64,000 nucleotides of DNA from Lactarius indigo (lineage: Eukaryota; Basidiomycota; Agaricomycetes; Russulales; Russulaceae). Each line of letters begins with the position of its first letter. The first letter of the stretch is position 1. Positions 46,560 through 56,929 of the stretch are shown one piece after another. The DNA lies in NCBI GenBank assembly GCA_025766275.1, contig JAFKAC010000008.1:1488001-1552000 (forward strand), in the 5' to 3' direction. The position numbers and the translations under genes were made by a program. The notes beneath the pieces were generated by a model. It made no database searches. It saw nothing but the letters and a program-made list of their open reading frames with translations, and was not told the DNA's origin.

Positions 46560-48210
46560 GTGAGTACAGGATGAGACTTCAGTCAATACATGCGAGCACA
46601 AGTGTAAGCGCTTTGATACGATATCGACTACTGCACTGCAAGTTTGTAAAGTCCCACTCTTTGATACAACTAACTCTCCTCATAAGTGGGTGGACCATTG
46701 CTGGATTGGCTGTGACTGGAGTGGGTTGCTGGTGAGCAGTGGCCACAGGGATGATTCAGATGAGAAGGTGCCAGCAGAGTACGGGTACTGTCAAAGGCGT
46801 GCCAAGGAATTTCCAACTCTGGAATGCCAGTGCACAGATCTTCGCCGCTGTTGAAGCTTTCCATCATTGGACAGCATAGTTGGTGCTATGAGTTTGCATT
46901 TGTCAACATGAAGGAAAAACAACCTCACCCTAACTGTTGATTGATGGTCTTCTGGATCATATTAAGAATGAAAAAGAAAATGGTGACTTGTACAAAAGTC
47001 CTAAGTGCACTGTGATCGTCAATAAGTATGTATAACAGTTGCCATTAGGGAAACAATACCAACATTTGGACAAGCAAGTCGAATATGTGGCCAAATATTT
47101 TGGCAGCGAGGAGAGAGGGCCACATGGAAATGTCACGATACGAGTGTGATGGTTTGTATAATGGCTTGAAAGTGTAACAGGGGGATGAAGTATAAGGTGC
47201 GAAGTGGACAATGAGCTGGTTTTGAGCTCAGGCTCCCAAATAGTTCCATATAGTTGCCGAGCCACTCGGTTTACTGACAGAGTAATGCATACAATGATGA
47301 ACAGCAAACACAAAGAGCATACTCACAGTGACAAAGGAGACTGTGGTGAGATATGCACGGATGCTGGAAGCAGAGGTGAGACAGGGAGTTGCAGTTGAAG
47401 CAAAGGGTCTGGCACACAGAGCAGTGAGGAACTGATAATACAATTGAAGGAATAAGACATACCTGGCACACAGAGCAGTGAGGAACTGATGTGGACCAGG
47501 AGCGTACAAGCCTACTACTTATACTATACAGAGGTGTGACACTACTACAAGAGAAGTAACATAGGGTCACACAATACAAGGGATGTTATTCTACATGTGG
47601 GACAAAGGAATGTGCTAATGGAGAACAAGGAGCGCAAAACAGAGAGAGTCCAGACTAAGATGATATCATAGTGACATCACAATAAAGATAACGCTAGAAA
47701 GAGAACAAAGGAAGGAGTACAATGAAGAGTCCGGAGTAGTCCATATGATGTCATTGTACAGTGATGTCATAGAAGTCCTAGATTGTACAGATCAAATCAA
47801 ATCTAATCTAAAGTGGTCCTAATTAATCTACAGCAGTCCATATCTGTAAGTTCAGTCCGTTAGAGCCGCTAAGTGCGCAAGGGTCACTTATCAACATACA
47901 AAGCTTAAGTGATCTCAAATAGCAGACTTCAAGTTTCGGAGCACGCATGTCACAGTCCCATTGCAAGGATTGGCCATGAGGCACCTGAGGTGTCTTTCAC
48001 TGGCAGCGCCACCAGGCTCAGACATTACTGGCTTCACCAGGTGCCGTGACGGTGTGATGATCACTGCTGCTCGCTCAGCGGCCACTTTGAAAATCCTCCT
48101 GTGTCTCTAAACTGAGAACATGTGTAGATTGGTGGATGAAGTGTTTAGAGAGGAGTACAACTGACAATGGACTAGCAACAGCAAGAGCAACAGTACACCA
48201 GCTTTGGCAG
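46560..48210. repeat. Segmental repeat, copy 2 (occupied site)
   Basis: Second copy of the segment at 38660-39900, same orientation, carrying LTR 47295-47896 inside. Left and right parts align with copy 1 on both sides of the LTR. Confidence 0.65.
47295..47896 (-). mobile_element. Solo LTR, family A, long form
   Basis: Reverse: TGATGAACAGC...CACTTATCAACA, perfect duplication TACAA (47290-47294, 47897-47901). Intron-like segment 47409-47462 on the minus strand. Near-identical to 13254-13857. Confidence 0.95.
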
Positions 48211-48409
48211 TTGTTCCCATTGTGAGCCCCAAGATCTGGTCCTGCCCACTGCATTCAGCAAGAGGGGCCAGGCCATGGTTCCGTGACCCAAGGTGTGGGG
48301 GGGGTCAACCTGAAGGCCTTAAAAAAATTTACTTTTTTGGTGCTGGTGGCCTGGTCCATGTTGGAGGTGTGGGAAAGCATGGCTCAGTCTTTGGGAGAAA
48401 AGACTGAGG

Positions 48410-49001
48410 TGTCACTACTGTAGCTACAATGTATATAAGTATGATGAATGAAAAATTTCTGTACTAAATCTATAGTGGTATAGTGGTATATTGACTCAAT
48501 CCTGTGATGCTTTGGCTTTGATGATGCAAAGATGGTATTGAATATATTTCTGTGAGATTCTATTTCTAGTCTGCTTGTATTTTCACATTCCATGTGGGCA
48601 TTATGCAAACCTGCATGATTCCTTCACACTCAGTCTTGATTCACTGTTTCATACTTACTTGGACACCCAGTCTGTTGTCCCATTTCCCCTCCCAGTCATA
48701 TCCTTGTCTGTGGATTCATTATCTCATCACCCTGCAGAAGCAGAGCATAAAATTTACTACTGTATAGTTCTATACTTGAGGACTATATATCTTTCTAGTT
48801 TTACAGTGTAGCACCTCAGCTTTGCCATTCTAGTGTGTGCAATAGCTGAGGTGAGTTTAGTCTCATACTTACGTTCACTTTGCTTGTACTTACACACTCC
48901 ATAGTATTGTCTTCCGTGCAGAAACCACTGTGCACTTGTTATACTAACATCTTATATTTATTCACTCTATTTTGGTCCTACACATGTCCATACTTCTTTG
49001 A
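48410..49001 (+). mobile_element. 5' LTR of the outer (plus-strand) copia element
   Basis: Right edge fixed by the adjacent primer-binding site at 49002. It is a diverged relative of the LTRs at 49025-49489 and 56461-56924: it shares the hairpin (48812-48853) and the end TGTCCATAC..CTTTGA versus CGTCCATACCTTGTAAGA. The left edge is not certain; 48410 is a guess from a TGTCAC start. Confidence 0.5.
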
Positions 49002-49013
49002 GGTTATGGGCCC
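49002..49013 (+). promoter_or_regulatory. Primer-binding site, outer copia element
   Basis: GGTTATGGGCCC directly follows the LTR. It is the exact complement of the anticodon stem-loop GGGCCCATAACC of eukaryotic initiator-methionine tRNA, the half-tRNA priming mode known from Drosophila copia. Confidence 0.8.
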
Positions 49014-49024
49014 TGCCATCCCTG

Positions 49025-49489
49025 TCTTACAAGGTATGGACGCTCAGAAATGTAAAGTAGTGTAGTGAGTAATAAATAAGTTCAAACGTGTGCGCTGCCT
49101 GTACAAATGGACAAGGCACTCAGAATCTGCACATGCTAGAGCAGATACTAGGATATATTCACTTGTACAAACAGACAAGGCACTGGGGCTGGTAAGTACA
49201 GGTAAGTGGATGGTAAACTACTGTAACTCACCTCAGAATCTGCACATGCTAGAGCAGATACTGAGGTTCTATGATACAAGAATACAGAACATTTTATACT
49301 GTAAGTATATGAAAATAAATTTCTTTCCCACTTCTGTGGAACAGTGTGGGCAACAGGAATCGAGACAGTAAGTAAGTAAAAATATCAAAGACATTGCATG
49401 CATTTGCATGACATCCACTCAGTACCAAAATATACAGAATCTATGGAATGGACACAATCAATAAGGTAATAATAGAACTCACTTCAACA
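49025..49489 (-). mobile_element. 3' LTR of the inner copia element
   Basis: 465 bp; on the minus strand TGTTGAAGTG...CTTGTAAGA, with TATAAAATG near 49296-49304. About 93% identical to the 5' LTR by eye, differences almost all transitions. Confidence 0.9.
49231..49266 (-). promoter_or_regulatory. Conserved LTR hairpin
   Basis: CCTCAGAATCTGC, a ten-base loop, GCAGATACTGAGG: a near-perfect 13-bp stem. The same hairpin is at 56667-56702, and a diverged version is at 48812-48853. In the element's sense strand a donor-like GAG|GTGAGT follows it. Confidence 0.6.
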
Positions 49490-49498
49490 CTCCCCCTC
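49490..49498 (-). promoter_or_regulatory. Polypurine tract, inner copia element
   Basis: On the minus strand GAGGGGGAG lies directly before the 3' LTR start TGTTGAAGTG, the usual plus-strand primer position. Confidence 0.8.
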
Positions 49499-52289
49499 AA
49501 ACGCATGAAGTCCGAGACATTTGGCAAAGTGCTTGACCTTGGGCGAGGGGAGCACTTTGGTTAGTGCGTCAGCCACCATGTCCGCTGTGGGGCAGTACAC
49601 GAGGCATAGAGTGCCATTTTTGACCACCCAACAAATGAAGTGCTAGCACACATCAATGTGCTTTGTGCATGGGTGAAATTGGTGATCCTTTGTCAACACA
49701 ATTGCTGACTGGTTGTCTGAGAACAGTGTAGTCATGTCGGCAATGGGCTCGAATACTTCGGACAGCAGATTCTGGAGCCATAAGGCCTCCTTCATGCCAT
49801 GCGTTGCAGCGATGTATTCACTTTTGATGGTTGAGAGGCTGATGATCTCCTGCTTCTTTGAGGACCAGGAGACTGTGCCGCTGTCGATGAGGAAGGCGTA
49901 TCTGGTGATCATGCAGCAGTCCTCCGTCATGCTACCATCTGCATCTGCATACCTGACCAGGGTGTGACATGCCTTGCTGTACATGAGCCACAGATTGCAC
50001 ATCCCTGCCAGGTAGTGGAAGATGCATTTTACTGTGGTCCAATGCGCCATTCTGGGGTTAGCCAAGAACCTGGCAACAGTGGTGACTGTGAATGCAATGT
50101 CCAGGTGGGTAGCAAGTGCTGCCCAGTTGAGCATGCTGACAGCCTTGCAGTAGGGCACATCACACATGACTGTGAACTCGGCCACATCTGCTGGGGCTTG
50201 CTCCAAACTGAGCCAAACTTGGTTGTCAAAGGGAGTGGAAATGGTCTTCACATTGTTGAAGCTGAAGTGATGCAAGATGGAGTTGATATAGGACTGCTGC
50301 GACAGGTGCACAGTGCCCCCAGCACGGTCCCATTTTACCTTGATTCCAAGCATCCAGTGAAGCTCACTGAGGTCTGTGACCTCAATGTGCTTATGGAGCC
50401 CAGCCTTGAGGGCATCGACTGCTGCGGCGCTACTAGCCACAATTGTGCAGTCATCAATGTGCACTGCGATGACAATGATTGTGTGAGGGTGTTTGATGTG
50501 TTTGTAGAACATGGCCTGGTCCACCTTGCACTGTTGGAACCTGAGGCTGCTGAGGATTTGGGTGAACTTTTGATACCAGTGGTGCCTGGCCTGTTTGAGG
50601 CTGTACAGGGACTTTTGCAGGCGCAAGATGCGGCCAGATGTGTCCTTGTGGTAGCCCAGGGGGTGGCGCATATACAGTACTTCATCAGCCATCAACTCGC
50701 CATTGAGATATGCACCCTTGATGTCCACCTGGTGTAGCTCCAGCCCAAGTCGATTGGCCATTGCGATGACTGTGCACGACAATGCGAGTCTGGCAACAGG
50801 GGTGTAAGTGTTGAAGTAGTTGACACCTTTGACTTAGCTGAAACCCTGTGCCACAAGGTGCACCTTGTATCACACGACTTTGCCAGAGGTGTCTTTCTTT
50901 GCCTTGAAGACCCATTTCAACCTGATAACATTTGCTCCAGGGGGTGCGTGTTCAAGTCTCCAGGTGCCAGTGGCATGGAGAGTGGCAAGCTCCTTGTGGA
51001 TGGCCTGCTCCCAGAGCAGCCAGTTGGGCCGGTGTTTTGCCTCAGCTAGGTTGCATGGTTTGAGAGCTTCAGAGTCTGCCATTTCCAGCCACCAAGGCCA
51101 TTTTGACTCTGACCCAATTTTTGTGCAAGGTTGGTAGGCCACTTTCGACAGACCACACCATATTGATTGACTCCCCCTCATCCTCTACGAAATTGCCAGG
51201 GACAGAAATTCCCCTGGGTATGACTGGGTCCAAATGACAGGTGGAGGCGATGCCAATGCCTGCTTGGAGCTCTTGCACAATGTGAGATGGTTTTCTGAGG
51301 CAAGTGGTATGCTCTGGCTCTGGTTCTGGCAACATAGACTCAACCTCTGATAATGACAATAGCGATGACAATGATGATTGCCTTGATGGAGGTGCTGGGA
51401 CTGGGACTGGCTGGGGAGGTGCTGAAGGTAGCAGCAGCACAAACAGCAAGGGTATCTGCATGGCATGTGACTTTCTAGGCAAAGTTTTGGGGATAGGTAT
51501 GTTCATTTTCTCTGCCTCAAGCTGCTCAGCCGCAGCAAAATACACGTTGCATTCGACACCTACTGACCTGTTTGAGGGCCAGTATACTTGGTGGCTGCAT
51601 GACTTGGTATTGAAACCAATCCAGCACCCTTTGCGAGCCCTTGGGTCTAGCTTGGAGCCATTTGGGTTGTGCACCCAAATGGGGTCCCCAAAGTGTTTCA
51701 GCCTGGACAAGTCAGGAGGTGAGCTGTACAGCGCCTGCCAAGGAGTACCACTGCCCAGTGCCCATGTGGAAGTGCAGTTCTTCAGCCAGGTGGAGTGACG
51801 GAGGGCCTCCCCCCACAAGCTCTGGGGAAGACCAGTGGTGTGCAAGAGGGCATGCACTTTCTCAACCAGGGTACAGTTGAGGCGCTCAGCAATGCCATTA
51901 AGCTGGGGGGAATCATGGACAGTGAGTCTGTGTGCTGTACCAGCATCTGTGAGATGCTTGCTGAATGTGTCACTCAGGTACTCACTGCCATGGTCTGATC
52001 GCAAGACCTTGATCACAGTGCAGTGGTTCTGGGTTTGCACCCACACCTCGAACTGGCAGTAGTTCACAAAGGCGGCACTCTTTTCTGCAAGGAGGTAGGT
52101 GACAGTGTACTGGGTCATGTCATTGGTGAAGGTGATGAAGTAGTGCTGTCCTGTCCGGGTTGCTACAGGAGTGGGGCCCCAGATGTTGGTATGTATCTTG
52201 TCACTGAAATTCTTGGCCTGTGGGCTGACATGCATCTTGGGGATGGGCTGATGGTGTAAGGATACCTCAGGCTCTGGGCCCGAAAACAT
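49499..52289 (-). pseudogene. Copia integrase core, RT and RNase H, inner element
   Basis: From 52289: HTNIWGPTPVATRTGQHYFI starts the integrase core, with RSDHGSEY and NGIAERLN carrying the later acidic residues; a Pro-rich linker and EPEPEHTT follow. The reading frame shifts near 51070-51180 into MADSEALKPCNLAEA and WVFKAKKDTSGKV, the start of RT. A TAG near 50838 (GFS-stop-VKG) breaks the RT; the ORF 50782-49643 then holds VDIKGAYLNGEL, LYSLKQARHHWYQ and the catalytic VHIDDCTIV, followed by RNase H with SDNQSAIVLTKD and KHIDVC-stop-HFICW. The C-terminus ends LGLHAFEGEC just before the polypurine tract. Three lesions at least make it inactive; otherwise complete. Confidence 0.9.
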
Positions 52290-53450
52290 CTATTTTCGCT
52301 AGTTTCAGCCATACTCGGTTAACTAAATCCTTCAGCCACTGCAGCCACCAGATTTCAAGTCAAATCGTCGCCGTTTGCATATTTCGCTCTCTGTCCCTTC
52401 CGACCTCGTTCCCGTCGTTTCCTTATTCCCCCTCTCATACGCTAATACTACTCATAATCCAACCCTTGCCGCATCGTCTCTGTTTCAATCTTTTCCGTCT
52501 CGTCATCCCTCTATTCCCTCACATTGTCGCCGCTGCCCTGTCTGACCCCGGACACCCGCAGATCACCACCAGGCCTCATGCCTCAAACATCAGCCTGACC
52601 CATCCTTTCTTCGCATCGCCCATTCCTGCATCGATCATAGTCAATTTCTTTCAACCTGTCAACACTCCTTTTTCACTCCACTAACCTATGTCTCCACCCT
52701 TTGTCTCCCGCCGATCCACCCAGTCAGTTCTCCTACCCACTCACAAGACGCCATTGAAAATCGCGCGAGCCTCTGCGCCACCGTTGGAGTCGGAAAAGGA
52801 TTCCCATTGTCGTGCGTCATAGCGTCACGATTTTCTATTGTCTCTTGTCTCCTATGCTCGCTTCCTTTTACTTAGATTCAGGAGGGTGCTCTCCTCATGG
52901 TCGCGCCCATATCCCCTGCTAGCTCGTACCTGTGCCACTTTCGTTCGTCGTCCTGTTCACCGTCCATTCTGTTTCCCCTCCGTCCCCCTACCATTACTCG
53001 CACTATATGTTCAACTTAGCCTCAGATCGCGTTGCATACTGGCTTCCATGTATTTAAGATGTTCTCTCTGACTCAGGAATGGAACCGTTGTTCACCTCTT
53101 CTCTTCATTTGTCTGCCTCTAAGTTTTAATCCTCACCGCGCTAGTCCGAAACCCTCACAACAAGCAGCTATCATCTTCATCATCCGAATCGTCAATTTCG
53201 GACTCCAGCCCGCTGTCACCTCGCCACAGCCTACCTTCGCCGTTGCCTTCATCATTGCCAGCTGAGCCGCTACACTCGGTCTTCCAGCCAGCTGCCGCCC
53301 AAAGCCCTTATCCTCGACCTCGCCTTCAGCCATCTGCCAGTGCCCGAACTATCGACTTTGGACTCCAGCCTGCCATTGCCTCGCCACGTCCTGCCTCCTT
53401 CAATCCCGCTCACTCCCCTTTTGGCTCGCTAGCCCTTTAACTTAACTTCA
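52290..53450 (+). other. C-rich foreign insertion inside copia pol
   Basis: Splits the copia frame between the gag-pre-integrase zinc module (53640-53451) and the integrase core (52289). Composition is unlike its surroundings: plus strand C/T-rich with many CpG dinucleotides, whereas the flanking element is CpG-poor. At 53140-53440 one plus frame reads SSSSSESSISDSSPLSPRHS and RPRLQPSASARTIDFGLQPA, with two similar 40-bp units containing GGACTCCAGCC. It looks like a piece of host promoter or coding DNA. Exact ends and any target duplication could not be fixed; the edges given are where copia homology stops, to within tens of bases. Confidence 0.5.
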
Positions 53451-53640
53451 ATGCTGAATCCTCTCCGCCACGAACTCACATGGACATCTCTCTGTACAAC
53501 GGGTGGCACAGGCATAGAGACATGCATCACAGTGCTCCTCCCACGAATTTGGGTCAAGCGTGATGCTGGTGACAAGTTGGTCCTTGACAAGTTTGTGGGC
53601 AGTAGCAGGTGCAATATGCCCCATGCACCTGTGAAGTTCA

Positions 53641-53742
53641 AATCTATGTAATCTACAGGTCCAATTATTCTAATCTAAAGCAGTCCATGCTGCAAGTCCA
53701 GTCTGTATGAGCCGCTAAGTGTGCGCGGGTCACTTATCAACA
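53641..53742 (-). mobile_element. Truncated family-A LTR (first 102 bp)
   Basis: On the minus strand it starts TGTTGATAAGTGACCCGCGC at 53742 and stops matching at CATAGATTTG near 53641. The rest of the LTR and about 270 bp of neighbouring copia pol are gone, so a deletion ran from inside the LTR into the element. Confidence 0.9.
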
Positions 53743-54573
53743 ACTTCCAGTGCCCACAGCTGGGAACTGCTGGCTGTTGGCTACATTCAAGAAAACCAGA
53801 TGCTTGAGCAATCGGTAAGTCAAGAAATCGTTGTGATAGGGTGAAATGTGGTGCATAGAGCCAGAATCATAGAGTTCTACATGGGTGGGTCTCTCCACCT
53901 CCATCTGTGTGATAGCAGCTGCTGCAAGCCTGCCAGACAATGCAGTGCTCACCCCTGCTTCTTTGCACTCTCGAGGGGTGACAACTTGGCTTTCTGGTAT
54001 CTTGAAGACATCCCTGGTGAACACAGCTGACCAGCATCTGTCTGGTTCAACAGATGTCCAGCCCTCTGTGCTGGCATTGTCTTTGGGGATTGCCACAACG
54101 TTGGCTGATCCAACCAGCTTCTTCTTGAGCTTTGTGGCATTCTGGTATGTCAGTGGTTGGCTAGACTGCCTGGACAAGTTGGACTGATTTTGATTTTGAT
54201 TGGACTGGGTGTCCTTCTTCAGTGAACAGCACTCACATGCCCAGTGACCCAGTTTGCCGCAATTGTAGCACTTGCCTTTCCTCCACTTCTTTCCACTGTC
54301 CCCTTGCATTGCCACCATTGCTTTGTCCTGCCTGGCTCTGGGGTTGCTTCCCTTTGCCAGATGTAGCTCCATTGTGCTTGTGCTGTGCCACCAAACAATC
54401 GGCCTCCTCAGAAATATGGTCAATAAGAAGGTCAGGGTTGATGGAGGTGGTAGGGGACAGGATGCAAGCAGCGGTGAGTAAGCCTGAGGCAAACTTGGAC
54501 ATTTCATCCGGGATAGCCTTGATTATCACTGACCAGTACTCCTTCTCAGATACAGTGACACCCACAGCCGTGA

Positions 54574-55384
54574 TGTTATGCTTGTCCAGGCGTAGTGTCT
54601 GACTTGGATGGTTCTGCAGGAGCACCGTGCCCCAAATCGTCAGCCAACTTATGGGGAAGGGCAAATACAGCCAAGGTGTCCCCTAGTCGACAAAGGTACT
54701 AGCAGCACTCTATCAGGCAAGAGCACTGAGAGGCAAAGAATGGCAGATAAGAGGGGAAAGGGAAATGGCAAGCAGCCAAAGGAAGGGTGGCAAACAGCCC
54801 AGCTCAAAAGATGGAAGGGAAAGGAGCCACAAACAGCAGGTACAATTCCACAAGATCTCAAGCTAAGGAGTTGGGGATACAGGCTACCCTACTTATACTC
54901 CTCAGCTCCAAGGTTCAAACTCAGCAACCCTAATACAACGATCCTAGAGTGAGTAATCTACAGTAAGAGTGTCATCAGGAATGTGTAAGTATCAGTCAGC
55001 ATTCAGTTGGTCAACCAATCAGAACAGAGCGTCAGTCATCCTTATCGTAACAGTGTAATCATTTATGAGTAATCTGCAGCCAGTATCAGTCATCAGGTAC
55101 CAAACATTAGTCAGCCAGGCACAAGCTCATCTGGACTCTTCCGGTGCATTCTAGCCAGGTCACATGCCAGGGTCACATGACGGGCATCTGATATTGCTTA
55201 TCCGGGCCGGTGGAACCTGCAGTTCTGTGTATCATTGCAGAAGGTCCAATGATATCGTGGGCTGGGACACTTAGCTCATGGTTTGTGGCTTATCTCAGCC
55301 TTTTCTTCATCTTCTTCCTCTTTATCTTGTGAATGCACCCTTCATATTGCCATTTGTCAAGGTCGTGGGGGTGAAACTGTAACA
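54574..55384 (-). mobile_element. Solo LTR, family C
   Basis: Ends TGTTATG...TGTAACA (plus-strand view); flanks CGTGA (54569-54573) and CATGA (55385-55389) are a duplication with one mismatch. A TATAAGTAGGG box near 54900 reads on the minus strand. Related over its whole length to 60372-61165. Confidence 0.88.
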
Positions 55385-55526
55385 CATGAGCTCTTTGCAC
55401 TTCACACGCATCTGTCTGAGGAATGAATGAACATCCCCACCGTGTGGGCAATGCATCTTGGAGAAGGCAGTAAGCATGTCTGTCTCTGCGTACTGGCTCT
55501 TTATGCTGAACTTGGTGGTAACTTTG

Positions 55527-56131
55527 TGTTGATAAGTAGCCTGTGCACACTTAGCGGCTCTAAAAGGACTTGCAGATATGGACTGCTTTAGATAAGATAT
55601 ATTGACCTGTAGATTAGATTATATGATCTGTACAATCTCGGACTTCTTAGCTTATCTATGACATCATGTACAATGACATCATGTAGAACACTCTGGACAT
55701 TTCATTGTACTCCATCCTTTGTTCTCTTTGCAGCGTTATCTTTATTGTGATGTCATTATGATATCATGATTGTCTAGACTTTCTTTGTTCTAGTCACCTT
55801 GTTCTCCTTTAGTACACTCCTTTTGTCCTGTATGAAGAACAACGCTCCTTGTATTCCGTGACTCTATGTTACTGTCCTTGTACTAGTGTCACACCTCTGT
55901 ATAGTATAAGTAGAGTACTCTGTATGCCCTGGTCCACATCAGTTCTCACTCTGTTGTGTGCCAGGTAAAGTCTCTCCTCTGTAATTCTATAATCAGTTCT
56001 CATTCTGTTGTGTGCCAGACTCTCTTGCTTCCCTGCAACCTCCCTGTCAACCTCTGCTTCCAGCACTCAAGTATATCTCACCACAGTCTCTTTGCCACTG
56101 TGAGTATACTGCCTATGCCTGCTGTTCATCA
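55527..56131 (+). mobile_element. Solo LTR, family A, long form
   Basis: Starts TGTTGATAAGTAGCCTGTGC, a variant start shared only with 62107-62661. Perfect duplication CTTTG (55522-55526, 56132-56136). Intron-like segment 55965-56018 (GTAAAG...CCAG). Sits in the copia gag. Confidence 0.95.
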
Positions 56132-56448
56132 CTTTGTTCCAGTGTTCTTTGGCAGAGGTGAGTGACTTTAGGCAAATGGCAGTGGAGTTGGGAAGACGCT
56201 GGGAAAGAAGGTACTTGGCTACAGTCTCCTCCTGGGTCCACTTGGCAATGGCTTTCTTTTCATCATCCATGGGCTTTTTTGGGTCAGCCGCAATGGGACA
56301 TGGGGACTTGCCGGTGAAGTGAGCCCATTTCTGGTTTGCTTCCATGGCCTCCTGGAAGCACATGCTGAAGATGGCCCAGTTGGAGCTGGTGGGGTCAAGG
56401 CATGGGATGGAGGTTGGGAGTGGGTCGTTCATAGCAGTGGGAAGGGCA

Positions 56449-56460
56449 GGGCCCATAACC
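56449..56460 (-). promoter_or_regulatory. Primer-binding site, inner copia element
   Basis: GGGCCCATAACC on the plus strand, directly beside the 5' LTR edge at 56461. Same iMet anticodon-loop complement as at 49002-49013. Confidence 0.82.
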
Positions 56461-56924
56461 TCTTACAAGGTATGGACACTTGGAAATGTAAAGTAGTGTA
56501 GTGAGTAATAAATAAGTTCAAACGTGTGCACTGCCTGTACAAATGGACAAGGCACTCAGAATCTGAACACACTAGAGCAGATACTAGGATATATTCACCT
56601 GTACAAACGGACAAGGCACTGGGGCCAGTAAGTACAGGTAAGTGGATAGTAAACTACTGTAACTTACCTCAGAATCTGCACATGCTAGAGCAGATACTGA
56701 GGTTCTACAATACAAGAATACAGAACATTTTATACTGTAAGTATATGAAAATAAATTTCTTTCCCACTTCCACGGAACAGTGTGGGCAACGGGAATCAAG
56801 ACAGCAAGTAAGTAAAAATATCAAGACATCACATGTGTTTGCACAACATCCACTCAGTACCAAAATATATGGAATCTACAGAATGGACACAATCAATAAG
56901 GTAATAATAGAACTCACTTCAACA
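56461..56924 (-). mobile_element. 5' LTR of the inner copia element
   Basis: 464 bp, TGTTGAAGTG...CTTGTAAGA on the minus strand, with hairpin 56667-56702 and a TATAAAATG box near 56731-56739. The last two bases are GA, not the usual CA; the target duplication and the adjacent primer-binding site both support this end. Confidence 0.9.
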
Positions 56925-56929
56925 CCCTG

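Larger units (their letters stand above)
53451..56432 (-). pseudogene. Copia gag, protease and gag-pre-integrase, inner element
   Basis: Starts MNDPLPTS at 56432. The gag runs to 56132, is broken by LTR 55527-56131, resumes 55526-55385, is broken by LTR 54574-55384, and resumes at 54573 (VGVTVSEKEYWSVIIKAIPD). A frame change near 54340 leads to a CCHC zinc knuckle (CYNCGKLGHWACEC, near 54260) and the aspartic protease motif LYDSGSMHHISPY near 53850. FPAVGTGS at 53745 abuts a truncated LTR; beyond it the zinc module ELHRCMGHIAPATAHKL...CDACLYACATR follows (53640-53500). About 270 bp of pol expected between the two are missing. Both gag interruptions become frame-continuous if the LTRs and one target copy are discounted, as the outer copy (56935 onward) confirms. 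Confidence 0.88.
49025..56924 (-). mobile_element. Inner Ty1/copia element (minus strand), nested
   Basis: Bounded by two LTRs (49025-49489, 56461-56924) with identical 5-bp flanks CCCTG (49020-49024 and 56925-56929). It carries a primer-binding site, gag, protease, integrase, RT, RNase H and a polypurine tract in the Ty1/copia order. It sits in the leader of another copy of its own family, in the opposite orientation. About 2.8 kb of its span consists of later insertions (52290-53450, 53641-53742, 54574-55384, 55527-56131). Stops and frameshifts show it is not autonomous now. Confidence 0.9.
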
